Source of the DNA: Albula goreensis
Lineage: Eukaryota; Chordata; Actinopteri; Albuliformes; Albulidae
Direction of reading: 5' to 3'
NCBI GenBank assembly: GCA_022829145.1
Contig: CM040758.1
Location: forward strand, 9,470,128 to 9,534,127
Length of the DNA: 64,000 bases
The first letter of the stretch is position 1. Every line of letters begins with the position of its first letter. The notes beneath the pieces are model-generated. The model searched no databases. It was not told the DNA's origin and saw only the letters and a program-made list of their open reading frames with translations. A program made the translations under genes and the position numbers. Below are positions 14,470-27,140 of this stretch, piece by piece.

Positions 14470-14552
14470 GTAGGTAGTAACTACTACAGGCTTGTGATTG
14501 GTTGCCGAAAATTTGTTCTGGATACAACAGAATTCGTTCAGTGAACGTAAAC
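14470..14552 (+). promoter_or_regulatory. lsm6: Probable lsm6 promoter and non-coding first exon
   Basis: The first coding exon has a splice acceptor only 8 nt before the ATG, so a non-coding exon must lie upstream. The best donor is GTGAGT at 14553, giving an upstream intron of about 536 bp. Just before it is ATTGG (14497-14501), an inverted CCAAT box of the NF-Y type, with no clear TATA box, as expected for a housekeeping promoter. The transcription start cannot be read from sequence, so the left edge is a guess. CpG sites are scattered through 14420-14720. Confidence 0.5.
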
Positions 14553-15096
14553 GTGAGTACAAAGCCATAGCCTTTCATTGAACTTTTTCTACAAGCGTAA
14601 AAAGATAACAATTGTGCAAATGTAAAATAAATTATTTTATTTCTTTAACTAACACTGGATCTTACAATCTGATGTGCGTATCGCTTGACGCGTTTTTGTA
14701 TTTGGAGTCGAGGCTGAGCAGGCCCACCTCGTTAGTACCTAGCCTGCTAGCTAACATGCTAGTGAACAAGCAAGCTAGCTAGTTGACCAGCAACATAGCT
14801 TGATAGCTTTAGAATGCACGAAAGGCTGTGCATTTCGGTCAGATATAACTGGTAGCCAACGATGTAGCTGTATCCAAAAAGAAAAACTCACGACAGAGTT
14901 GAGTTCATGCAGTTGGTGGAATTTCCCCGCTTTTTCAAGTCGTACCGCACTGTTTACGTTAGCCAGGGTTAAGCTAGGTAGCGATAACGACCATTTTCGG
15001 TTGGTTTGCTAATTATAGCAAGGAATGTTAATTCTCTACAGTGTTTTCTATTAGGTAGCTGTAGTGATAACTTCTCTTTGTCATTTAGCAAACAGA

Positions 15097-16281
15097 ATGA
15101 GTCTACGGAAGCAGACACCCAGTGACTTTCTCAAGCAGATCATCGGCAGACCAGTTGTGGTCAAGCTGAACTCGGGAGTGGATTACAGAGGTAACCTTTG
15201 TGAATTTCATCACTCTACTGATGTGGGATTTTCGGATAGCTCTACTCGGGTTTTACTATCAAAATGAGTTCTGTAATGCGCGTTGTGTCAGCAATGTGTG
15301 TGTACTCTGGGGACGTGCCACGTGGTTTAATGACAAAGTATTGTAAAAATGAGCTTTTATCAATTCCCATATGGCATAGATAGTCGAGGTATCTGTCAGA
15401 CCAGAATTCATGGTAAATTATACTTTGTAAATTGAGCACAAGTGAATGTTAAGGTATGTAAGGTGTTTGAATATGCCTTGACCACAGTTTGGTTTGCTGG
15501 CAGCTTTTGGATGGTATTTTTGAGGGGTTTGTCCTGCTCTTATGGATCAGGCTGCTATTTAGTGTGGAAAAAAAGTACAGGTAAACTTGTATGCAAACTG
15601 AGTGTGAATGACGATGGGCGGACTGTCCTGATGAACTGTCTTTGGGTCGGCAGGTGTTCTGGCCTGCTTGGACGGCTACATGAACATCGCTGTGGAGCAG
15701 ACTGAGGAGTATGTCAACGGACAGCTCAAGAACAAATACGGCGATGCTTTCCTAAGGGGGAACAATGGTAGGTCCTTAGACAGTACATGAGAGAAGCTCT
15801 TCCACCACAGTTACTCTGGCTGTGCTTCAGTAAGATACCAGAGTCTGCTGTACATACTGATGAAAACTATAATGATGACACACTACATGTATCAGGTGTA
15901 GTTTGCCTTTTATTTATGCTTTATTTATCCAAGAGAAAGCCCCGTTTAGAGTGTCATATTTCCATGGGGGATCTTACCAATACTTGGCAAATCCGGCTTA
16001 TTAAATTACTCACCAATGAGAGTTCACATGTTGTAGGCATCACTTGCCTTATGTTTTGATGCAGGTAACGTGTTTGTAATGTTACTAAGCATTCTTGTCT
16101 AACAAGGGCTATGGATGTCTGCATCAGCACACACTGCCTTTGTGCTATGAGTCTGCAGGTGCAAGGGTTATTAGTGCAGATCAAATGCTGAAGCTGTGGG
16201 AGGTGGTGTACCGGACCTCTAATTCGCATCTCTTCTCCTTTCATAGTGTTGTACATCAGCACCCAGAAGAGGAAGATGTGA
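15097..16281 (+). CDS. lsm6: LSM6, U6 snRNA-associated Sm-like protein (three coding exons)
   Basis: Coding exons are 15097-15190, 15654-15767 and 16247-16281. Both coding introns (463 and 479 bp) have GT-AG ends and are phase 1. The joined product is 80 residues, the normal LSM6 length, from MSLRKQTPSDFLKQ to STQKRKM. It is one Sm fold: a short N-terminal helix (about residues 5-15), Sm1 with the LDGYMN segment (37-42), and Sm2 with FLRGNNVLYI (64-73). The D and N of Sm1 and the RGN of Sm2 are the usual RNA-contact positions. LSM6 is known as a subunit of the nuclear LSM2-8 ring, which binds the U6 snRNA 3' end for splicing, and of the cytoplasmic LSM1-7 ring, which acts in decapping and mRNA decay. 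An in-frame ATG at 15064 lies upstream of the splice acceptor (AG at 15087-15088) and so is intronic. From memory only residues 45, 65 and 79 differ from human, all conservatively. No damage is visible. Confidence 0.97.
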
Positions 16282-16427
16282 TGAATGAACTGGTGTGTTT
16301 TTTTTTTTTTTGTTTTTTTGGAAACCTTTTTGAAATGTGTTGTTCAAGCAGATTTGTATTTGTTTGTAATAGTCTTTATGACCTGCAGTGAAGACAGAAT
16401 TGTTTTTTTGTATGGGTTGAGTGATTG

Positions 16428-16433
16428 AATAAA
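16428..16433 (+). terminator. lsm6: lsm6 polyadenylation signal AATAAA
   Basis: A canonical AATAAA lies 147 nt after the lsm6 stop codon, the first such hexamer downstream. A T-rich tract (16300-16320) sits within the short 3' UTR, and TTATGTTCT follows the hexamer as a plausible downstream element. Cleavage is expected around 16445-16460. Confidence 0.75.
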
Positions 16434-19313
16434 TTATGTTCTCATCCTTACATTTTAATTATTTTAATATATACAGTCCACACACACAGCACACACACAG
16501 GTGGCCTGAGTAGTCTCTCTTCCAGATGGAACTGCCCCAAAAATGCTTGCCCTTCTCTGTTCCACTACATAGTGTGAAAATCACTGGTGCTGTAAATATT
16601 AAGGGTCAGCTGCAATGTATGTAGATGGAGTCTAAACCTAAGGTTTAAGCCTCAAAATAATAGAGCTGTATTTAAACAGGAACAGCTACTTCTTATCAAG
16701 TTGATGTGGAGTAGCTGTTCATGTTGTAATATAAGTCTGTGGTCTTGTGACACAACACAAAGAGCCAATGTGGTGTCTGACCTGTCATATTAGGCATAGA
16801 CAGGTCATAGTGGGCACAGCATTGACATCACAAAGACAGTCGCAGCATCTACTCTGTTAACCACACCACTCATGGAGCCAACAAGGACTCCACGCTGTTT
16901 GTAATTTCACACTCCGACATTATGTCTACATGCTGTGTTGACCACCCTACTTGGAGGTGAGTGTGTTAACATGACCATGTGCAGAGATATCTTGGCGGCC
17001 ACTCACACCATCATTGCAGCCAGTCTGTTGACTAAACCACATGGAGTCCAACCACATTGACTGGCCAGCTTTTTGCATAACAGTCCTACCACTCATTGTG
17101 CCTCCAGCTGGATTTTCAGAAGCAAATATATTCTCTCTATCCTGCCTTATGTGTTTATGCATGTAAGTATATACCGTATATGTATGTATGCATTTGTGTA
17201 ATATACACATTCATGTATGCTTACACCATATCCCATTAGTATTATAATACTAATTAGTTAAGCAGTTAACTGTTTATGGACATGTTGACCTCTGCATTTA
17301 CACAAGAAATATTTGAGGGCTTTGTTGATGTTGTAGATTTAGATTTATGTGTTTTTCAAGTGGACGAAAAAGCTGAATTGAGAGGTCATTCTCACTCAAC
17401 TACTCTTGCAAGAAAAGTCTTACTGCACCACCTTCTGCCAGAACGTGGAACTGCAGTATACTCTGGGCTTAATTTATCTCTGATGTGTTTGAACTGTTGT
17501 GCTAATAAAGTACAGGCTAAGGCAGTATATTTGTAATCAGGAATGGAAAACATGGCAACCTTGCAGCCTTCTGAATTATACAAAATGTAAGGCTGTCAGT
17601 GAGCAAATTTTAACATTTCAAAAATGACATTTGTTGGTATCATTTAAGATAAAGACACATTTAATTTTATATCTTAAGTCTCCAAATGTTCAACAGTCCA
17701 GTAACAACTGCTATATTTTCTAATTTTCTAAGCAAATGGTGGCTTCTACATTGAGTCCATACCAGATTGTAATTTTGGCATTGTGTAGTTTTTGATTGCA
17801 CTCTGTTTTTTGTTCATGTGCAAACTATTTGAAGTACATAGTAAAGTACAAAAACACTGAAATAGTATATAACTGTACATCATATATGTTCTGAGACATA
17901 GCCCTAGAGTTTTGTGATATTTTACTAATACATTTTCCCCACTGGCTGAGTTGTATTCTTGGTAGTCATGTCACAAACAGCAAAGGACTGATGAAGGACC
18001 TCCTTTCATTAACTGGGATGTATTTAACAGCAAGAAAGCTTTAAACCTGCTTCTAAAATGGTCATTGCTAAGTAGCCTCATAAGTCAGAAACAGTACACT
18101 TTTATGTCACAGCTAAATGCTTCATTCCTGTGCTGTCAAAGGGAATATGGAAGGGATGTGATTTTTGTATGGAATGATTTACAGTACAAGGCCAGATGAA
18201 AGCACTAAATAAAAGACAGGGAGCTTTAAAGCATGAATGTAGAAATGCTGAGCAGAAAGCACAGCGGCCATTTGTTGGAAGAGTATAGTGATGCTTCAGG
18301 TGAGTGGGTGACTTTTTGTATGCATGCTCCTCCACAAACCAAGTCAATGTCACAGCCTCAATGTGAAGTCTTACTGCAAAAACACACCATGCCTACTAGG
18401 TTCTACTGCTGAATGCTCTCAATATGAAGTCTAACAGTAATTCTTCAGGTTATTGAAACTAGTGTTTGTGTGTAAGAAATGGACAAAGGGAAAGCACTGT
18501 CCACATTGATTCTGAAATGTTGATGTCCTCTTTTACCATTGATTTTACGCAAAGATTTTAGGACAGACTCCCTGAGTCTGTTGTGTGTATCTAATTTCTC
18601 CAGCAGGAAAGTGTATCGTTGACTGGATGATTACAACTAGCTGTGGTGCATCATGGGAAACATACCCCTCAGCATTATGGGTAAAGGGTATAACCCTAGA
18701 CTTCAGGTATGAGTGGAGGAGTCCTCCATCTGTATAATGACAATGTACCGGATTGATTGCGTTTGATACTGGTGAACTTATTGAAAATGAAACAAACTTC
18801 AGCATATTTATTTTTGTATCTTTGGCTATATCTTCGTAGGAGTTTTTTGACAAATATTTTTATATAAAAAAATTGGGAGTTTTAGTGGCTTATTCAACAA
18901 ATTTAGCTGTAATTGTGTACTCTATAAAATATAGCCCAGTATATTCAATAATTTGATATGTAGTCCACATAATGAACCAAAATTAAATAAAAGCACTCTG
19001 TTCTGATGTGTTTTTCCCTCAATCCATCTTTCTTACCATGTGGAAGCTCCACCTGCTCCACCTCTAGTTTTCCTTATTTCATACCAGTCTCACATACATG
19101 TAGTGTTACAAGTAGTGAATGAATTATATCAAATAAAAACAGGAAAATTGCAACACAAATGTAGACAAAATAAAACTGAAAACCAAATGAACTCTGACTG
19201 GTTTCTGTTAATGGTTTCTACCACCTTTAATAAAAGACATGCACATGTTTTAAATGATCCTGGCAATGAAAACAGGTCATAAATAGCCAATATTCTAGTA
19301 TTGTGAATCTCAC

Positions 19314-19328
19314 AGCGCCCTCTGCTGG
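19314..19328 (-). promoter_or_regulatory. CTCF-type site
   Basis: The - strand reads CCAGCAGAGGGCGCT, a close match to the vertebrate CTCF core CCASYAGRKGGCGC. It lies about 2.9 kb beyond the lsm6 poly(A) signal. Confidence 0.55.
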
Positions 19329-19874
19329 CTATCTCTGGTGCTGCAGTGGCTTCTGGGATCCCACCTGGCCCCCTGCCTCCTTCAGTGTAACTGACCTGGA
19401 TCTGTTCCGTTTCTGTACTGTAATGAGAAAAACACCAACTGTCTGGAGACAACAAACCCTGTCAGCTCAGCCCCGACAGCAATTCCCACACCCAAAACTG
19501 GGTCCTGTACTCAGTGTGATGTTTGAAGCTGAATTGAAATTAAAAATTTAAAAGACCTGGGTGACACAATGCTTTTAAATAAATAATTATTCTAGGAATA
19601 TGCAGTTAGGCAAGATAATGGCAGAATTTAAATTGAATTCAATGCAAATGTATTTCGTAATGAAGACTTTTTCCCCCATACGTATCTGTGTGGATGGGTG
19701 TGCTGGTGCCTTAAGTCTTTGATTGCTGAAGCACAATGGAACTCTGTCTGAAGCTGTGAGAGAAATATCACTGAAATACAACAGGAGTACTGAGAGCACA
19801 CCCAGGGACTACACAGCCCAAAAGAATGAGCCACAGCTTTCTCTATTGTGTGTTCCCTCAATGTATGTGTTATA

Positions 19875-20250
19875 TGGCAGCAGTCACAGTGCTTTTGCCA
19901 GCATTCACCTATAGCCAGGACCATCCCAGTCTTACACCTTTATGTCTGTATAACTGTGACCACCTGAACACTGCTTTTACTGCCATATGGCTGTGAATAC
20001 CCCAACACAGTGCCTTTACTATTGTAAAACTGCAGCTGACTTATTACTATGCATTTAGTACTGTATCGCTGTGACTACCACAACACTATGTCTTCACGAT
20101 TTTAAAATTGTGACCATCCTAAAACTGTGCATTAACACAATGTGTAACAGTGTGTACAGTTGCATTGAGCCTTCATTATGACTGTGACTTCCCTAAAATC
20201 GAGCCTGCATTATGACTCTAACTTTCCAGCATTCGGCCTTTTCGATGTCC
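19875..20250. repeat. Degenerate minisatellite, 34-40 bp unit
   Basis: Successive units begin with CTGTGAC-like words at 19954, 19991, 20030, 20069, 20108, 20148, 20182 and 20216, so spacings run 37, 39, 39, 39, 40, 34 and 34. Two weaker units precede (from about 19875 and 19913). Within each unit an AACACTGTGC-like word and a TTACTATTGTAAAA-like end recur. Divergence between units is high, so the array is old. The last two unit lengths share a 5-bp shortening and the word CATTATGACT, so they arose by a later local duplication. Confidence 0.7.
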
Positions 20251-22153
20251 TTGATCACCATCAAGATCCGACTTACTAGCCGCCCTTGAGTTTCGCTAAT
20301 GAATACGCTGGACATATATTTCATTCCAAGGACATTAAGCCCCTGAAAGCATCGCTCTAGGTACACTCATTTATGGCTGACACCAGAAACCAAGTTGTTT
20401 TGAGACTTTTGTTCACCTTTTACTATTACGTGCATTTGCTTTACAGCAGCAGGACATTTGTCAGCAGTGGTTTGTTTCCTGATGGCTGAACTACAGTTAT
20501 GGATCACTTGAGACAATGCTGGTCTTTTACTGGTGACGGATCCGCTCTGCCAATTCCAATGCCCAAACATTAACGCACCACTGAAATCAGCTCGCCTTCG
20601 GAATGAAACATGCCTATCCATTCATCTCCCCGACTCGTTTCCATGAGGTGACCTCTGTTTGCAAGCAGGCCGGCCTAAATTAAGGCACATTTTTCTTGGT
20701 GGATTTGAAGTGAAACTTTACTGCCGCTTAATGAGGACAATGCTTTTTGTGTCACTGGAGTTGGCCTAAGAAATGCTTTCCAGCTGCCATGTAGTTCAGG
20801 CTCCAGAAATAAATCACTCTTTTTCCTCTCCGCTCTCAGTCAAAGCCAGGCCATTTGGCTCAGTGTGCTTTCCTGAAAGTGCTGTCTGTCTTTTCAGGCA
20901 CTCTCAACTTATTATCTTTTCAGCATGACATTCTTTTCAGCCAGTGTAGAGCAGAAACTCAGACTGTCCATATATGTTTTCTAAGGGATTTTACACTTAC
21001 CAGTTGGTGGTCACACGGATTTTTATATCTATCTAACAGCCGAATGTATTCAGAATTGACTTAAATTTTATTAATTAGTTACAAAGTTTTGCGTGGTTTA
21101 GCACCAGAATAGATAACTGAGGTTTTATATCCATACTCAACAGATTGCTCCTGTAGGTGACCAGATAAAGGCTTGTTGGTTGTTCCAGATGGAGCTAGTG
21201 CTTTTTCGTTTTAAATTTAGTAGTTTACTTAAATTAGCTTTATATACAAGTTAGATGGTTTATTAGTTGTATATATGTGGTGATGTATGGTTAGATACGA
21301 TTATTTTTTGTTATATTAGAAAATAGTTCCCCTTTCCTGCATGCACCTGAGCTATGCAGTGATGTTTTTCACTAAATTCTGCTCCAGGCTGTTGCAACAA
21401 TTAAAGTATGAGAACTGCCACCAAGAAATGAGACACTAACCCTGGGAGCTTGGATGTTTTTCTGATGTAGGAAACCTGTTCTACATGACACTACATAACT
21501 TATATTTGCTACTTGTTTGTTTTTGTAGCTTTACTTTTGAATTATGTGTAACATCTTTATGTGTTTTTCAGCTTTACCTCTCTAAGATGTTAACTCACTA
21601 TCATAACTTTTCCAAGTGGAGATGGTCATAGCTGTGAATCCCACAGAGTAAATCACGTGACATTGAACTTATGTAACCCAAGGGAGGAGGGTTTCGGTTG
21701 GCAGAATCCTGAACTGGTGGAGTTTGTTGCAGTGATGGGACCATGTTTGGCAATACCAAATAAGAGGGTAAAGACAAGCAGGGATTTGAAACTTATTTCA
21801 AAAATTCCAACAGGTATTACGTAAGCTGATGTCCCCGTCCTCAGCCTCACTGGCCCTCATGGAGTCAGAAATAGGAGCAAAGCCATGACTGTGGTCGTCA
21901 ACCAAGCAGGTAAGCCATCAGCCCTGTTTCAAACTGGAGTAAGAGCACATATCACATAGATCACACACACACTCTCTTCCTTTCATTGTCTGCAGAAATA
22001 CTCATTCTCTTCTCTTTCTATGCTCTTGCTATCTCTCTGTTCTCTATATACACAGAAGCTTAGGCAAACACACAAAAGACAGACATACAGACCGACACAT
22101 TCACACACACAGTGAGATTTATGCCGTCTGTCCGGTCAGTAATTAAAATCAGA

Positions 22154-22174
22154 GTGTGTGTGTGTGTGTGTGTG
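22154..22174. repeat. (GT)n microsatellite, short
   Basis: GT tract of about 10 units followed by a G-rich segment. Confidence 0.9.
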
Positions 22175-22994
22175 GTAGGGGGTGGGTGTTAGGACACTCT
22201 CTCCTCCCTCTTAAATGAAGAGACTATAAATGGAGGCTGTGATATTAATTTTACATAAACTAAGACCCTATATATCTTTTATCCATTTCATTAGTGGTGC
22301 CCTCTCTTATTAAGTCAAATATATTCCACACTTGACAATTTGGTTCCTCCAGTCAAGATTAAATTAAAACAGCATATAAATATCCCACAGAAGACCACCC
22401 AAACATAAAGCTTATTTATTGGATGAATAATTATTTTCAGGGTTGAAGGAAAAAGTTGGTTTAATTTTTAGCCTAGGCAAATATTTTATTTGAAATACAA
22501 TGGTGTATAATGGCTTTTTTGCTTTCCCTGTAAGAAACTACTTATAAACTCATAACCTTCACTTTATGTATAGCAATAATGACAAAAAAATAAATATTAA
22601 TATAAAGGACATTAACTTGGAGAATTTTTAACTCCTCATAACAATATTCATATGTTAGGTGAACATGTGCTTGGTTCTATTATTATATTAGAGTAGAGGT
22701 TTTCATATGTAGTATTTAAATTTTGTCCAAATAAAATCCTTGAATTTTGTTGTAATTAATTAGCATTACTATCATAAATGCAGTTTTATATGAATAAGTT
22801 TTGTCTTGTGTATGTGTGTGTGTGAATGAGATGTGAATGAAAAAAAATCACTAAATTATTTCCGAAAAACTGGCAATATTATATAATAGATTTATGCATC
22901 TTTCAGTAGTGTGCCATGGTCTCATCTCTTAATCACTCACAAAGGGAAGGACAAAAGAACCAGAACTCTCCTCAGGCAGGTAGTGTGGCTTTGG

Positions 22995-23008
22995 CCACTA
23001 GGGGTCAG
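22995..23008 (+). promoter_or_regulatory. Weaker CTCF-type site
   Basis: CCACTAGGGGTCAG differs from CCACTAGGGGGCAG by one base in the GGC core. Confidence 0.35.
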
Positions 23009-26000
23009 GCTTACACAATGTAGCATAGCCAGCACACATTTCTGAAATATTCAAGCTTCACTGCCCAAGACCTCTAGGCTACCAACTTACTATACATCTT
23101 GTCCCATGAACAGACTCTTAATTTGAACCACACTATCAGAATTTATCATGCAAATATTCCTTAAAATATATTTTTAGTCCGAGTCACAGAAAGAGTAATG
23201 ATGATGTTAGCGCTGTGAAGCCTCCCTATATGGGAAAGTGAATTATAAATGCTTTAAACAAATTAATAGCGTTAGAAATATAGAAATTAAATGAAAATTA
23301 AATAACAAAATACTCTGGACACACACACTGCCACACCACATATTGTAGCAAATTTTACCAAGCAGATACACAGTGGAATTTATACATTATGAAATAAAAG
23401 GTAAATCCTGTTTTCACAAAATAATGATTATCATTTTATTACACCGTCATGCAATTATGATGCAATTTTAAACGAAATATAACTCCCATATCTTAGCTGT
23501 TTTAATAAAGACCTGTATGTGCCCATAACCAAACCAAAAAAGTGTTATAACTCATTCTTAATTGTATCCAACACATACACAACTTGAAAAATAAAAATAA
23601 CATACCAACACAAGGAAATACAACATACTGGAGTGTTTGGCTGTTGGCCATATCATTCTAAATTTATATAAGGAATATGAATGAAAGCTTATTAGAAACC
23701 AAAGCTGTACAACATTGTTATTTAAGCCTTGTAACTGCATCAAAGCACAATCTACACTGAGAAATTATGAAAGACAGGAGAAACACACAAACTCAAAGGA
23801 GAAATCTAGACACAAAGAATCATTTTCAAACCAGAACTGAATAACTTCTTGATGTAAGCGCTTTCACCAAAGGGAAAATTCACTGTCTGCACTGAATTTT
23901 AATAAATGAACAAGGAAATATTATTCAGGAAGAACAAGCAGCGGGTCTGAGCATAGCTCTGTGCTTACAGAAAACACAACTCATTCGGTCTGATGAGAGT
24001 GTTAATCAAACATTAAGGCAATCCTTCTGAACAAATTAACTCTGAGGTAGATGAGTATAATTGAGGGCCAGACAGGTAACTCAGGTGCTCATTGTCAAAC
24101 AGAGAAACTGTTTAAGCAGTTAGTTTTACTCTGGTTTAATGAAGATGAGCAGTATCTTGTCCTACAGACCTTGTTACAACAGTTTAAGGTCAGAGTTAGT
24201 ATGTATCTATATGTGTGTAGTGTTTGATTTGTGTGTGTATGTGTTCCTGAACTGTAATGTTAAATAAAAGTGTGTCTTTATGAGTGTGTGTGTGTATACG
24301 TTTTCTCTGTGCATGTCCATGCATGTGTGTGTTCTCCTTTTGCCCTAGTGTAAGTACCCCACAGTGCACAGTTATTTTGATATCATTATTATCAATCAGA
24401 CAGTTCCACTTCAACACCCTGATAAAACAGAAAAATGTCATAACATCCTCAAGGTTACAAAACCTCGGCCTCATGATGCTGACCACCTCAGAACCTTTTT
24501 AGGCAGCCACTTTGACCGCAGCCGAGACAACAATATCACTGTCAGTATGAAACAACCTCAAAGGTTACGCCAGGTCGAACAACTACCCCCCAGCGCCCCC
24601 ACCCCCACCCCCATCCCCGACATAACTTCATACACCACTTATAGGCCTTACATGAACCTCATCTAAAATACGCCTTGCAAACCCCCTTAGGCAACATCAC
24701 AAGCTGTTTCATTACACTGAACTGCGGATGATATCAGGGACGAGTTTCGTCACCCTTGTTTTCCTTGTAATGAACGCCCAACTCTTGACTGTGTTGTGCA
24801 GTATTAGTGTGGGAAAATATCTCAGTTTAATAACCTGAGGTTCTGACATACAGAGGTGCAGTAGTTTGCTCCATGTTACAACCAGACCTGCTGTGATTCT
24901 GCATGGACAAAATTAAGGAGTCAGACTAATGTAAAGGTGTAATCTTTTAGACATACTCTGCCCACCTAGTTTCGCCTATACAGCACATTGTCATCAAACT
25001 TCAGCAATGATCACAAATACACCATGTAATATTGCTGACCACTGACCCCTAAATATCTGCAGGAAGTGTGAGGAACTGCGATTGTAAAATACAGCTTCAG
25101 GAATTCTGTAATGAGTGGAGCCACCAAGTGCTGTCAATGACATTTTTGTTTAAACCCAATGAGAGTCTATATTCTCCAAACCAAAATCACTCACTCTGAC
25201 GGGTCACAGAAAGAGAGGGCTGTGATCACACACTGCATATCCCAGTAAGATTTGAGCTCGCTATAGTTTGAGGAAACTGATTGCCATGAAGCATTTGAAA
25301 AGGGCAACTTTCTCCTAAAAGGGTTGGTTTGTCGATCTGAAATGCACTGCTTTCACTGAGATGAGACACTGGCATTGCTACTGACCTCCATTTCTCACTG
25401 TGCATTTGGCATCCCAAAGCCACCAGAACAGGACTGTCTCTGACATCACACTCCGTCTGCGTCCATCCCCAAAGACCCCAGCCCTGTTTCCAGTTTGGAC
25501 ACGGGGCCTGTGAGTGCTGGGAAGGGGCCCTCTCTTGGGCCAGCTCTTACCCCACCGTGCAGGGACCCCCCTGGAGTCACCATGGGGTCACGACCCCTTT
25601 CAATGTCACCCGATCTTACCTGTGTGCGTAGCTCTGCTCCACCGATGGGGAAATTATGTAGGTCCTCAGCCTATGAATAGTTATTTTTTTCATATTATTA
25701 CAAATGAATCCTAAAGTGACTGAATAATTTAGCAGAGAGAAATAATTCATATTTTATTTATTTATTATTTATATTTATACAAGAGGTCTCCTCTGGGACC
25801 AGGTCTCATTTGCAGAGACATATTTTGTAAATATGCAGTCACGGAACTGACAGATCTTCTTATCTGTAGAGACATCATTGCTTATAGAAAGTGATGCCTA
25901 CCTTGAATTCAGATGGAACAGGATCAATTTTTAATTTTTTATGCTTCATTTGCATTCCTCCCCTCAGATAATTTTTTTCTTAAAAAATGGACAATCAAGA

Positions 26001-27002
26001 ATTCAAAGAACCAAATCCACCAGTAAACAGTAAAGAACTAGGCTACACATGAATAAGTAACAATACTGTCTCTTTAAGAAGTTTATTTTGAAATGTACAA
26101 ATGCAAAGTATTGTATACAATAATACTTTGGCTCGTGGAGTATTTTATGGAGCAAGAAATCTGACAAGTGATCCAACTGAAACCATAAGATAACTCAATG
26201 CTTACAAAGTTAAATATGTATTTATTGTGGTGTTCTCAAAAAATGTCACCCAAATAATTGCTTTATCTTTTATTATAGTGAAAAGGCAACTCAGCATATA
26301 GTTATCAAATAAGCGCATTCCATATGGTTAAGGATCCCTGGGATTGGGAAAAAATGCACAGATTTTACATTAGAGAGTTCACTTTCTTTAAACTTTGGAC
26401 AATTCGCTCTTTCAATATCGTTCTCATGTACTGGACTGGCTTGTCACACATGTTCTGATCTTTCTACAAACCATGTTTGCCACAGCTCTCTCTGTAGTGA
26501 TCCCTGTCAACTGCACTGATAGAATGCTTTGTTGTGAAATGTTTTTACTACTATACAAAATGACTAGGTCACACTGTCCCTGTGGTGGGGAGAATGACAG
26601 TACGAATACAGTAGCCTGCTTGGTAACCCATAGACTGTGTTTGTTAGCCCTCCCTGACAGCTGTACCATGACGCTTGCTGAGTCCTGCTGCTCACTAGAA
26701 AGAGAAATATCGCTTTTCAAAGGGAGCAACACACAGTATACATCCTGTTACCAACTCTGGATGCTCAGTACTTGTATGTTTCTTGCTCTGGTTGATTTTG
26801 AAGACCTTTTAGATAGAAGGAGAGCTCATGAATGCTGAAATGTTATTCAGATGAATGGACCTACAGTGGAGGACGAGCTAATTAAGGCCTTCTCTGTTTA
26901 AGAGAGGTGGAGAAGTAATGAAAGACGAGTGACACGCGTTTCAAAGGAAAGTTATCATGGTGTTACGGTGGCATCGCTGTGGCTGAGAAATGAATTTTAA
27001 AG

Positions 27003-27140
27003 CAGCGTTACGCCATGTCTCCCTGCGTTCCGCTGCCGGGGGACTGACTTTCACCCGGCTTCGGATCGCGACACATGAACGGGGCGCCGCTTGTGCGCCC
27101 AGTGCCACTCTGAGCCGCAGTCACTCGGAAAACGTCTATG
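27003..27140. other. CpG-rich block without a recognised gene
   Basis: About 16 CpG in 138 bp, in an otherwise CpG-poor stretch. A 184-codon open frame on the - strand (27008-27562) overlaps it. Its product is Arg/Gly/Ser-rich, matches no family I know, and such frames are expected in GC-rich DNA. No splice signals or poly(A) site point to a gene. Confidence 0.5.

Larger units (their letters stand above)
16434..27002. other. Non-coding DNA downstream of lsm6
   Basis: Besides the minisatellite at 19875, the CTCF-type sites and the GT tract, I see AT-rich DNA. A 147-codon + strand frame (26395-26838) gives a Cys-rich, unfamiliar product with no splice or expression signals. TCTCTATATACACAG near 22042-22056 and similar words are chance splice-like sites. 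Confidence 0.55.

Noticed and set aside
15064-15096. In-frame ATG upstream of the lsm6 start
   Set aside because: It lies before the splice acceptor AG at 15087-15088, so it is intronic; the LSM6 family starts at MSLRKQ.
24590-24616. AGCGCCCCCACCCC as a CTCF site
   Set aside because: It lies in a simple C-rich run and lacks the TNGTGG part of the core.
26395-26838. 147-codon Cys-rich open frame on the + strand
   Set aside because: Cysteines have no regular spacing, there is an overlapping - strand frame, and the product resembles no family known to me.
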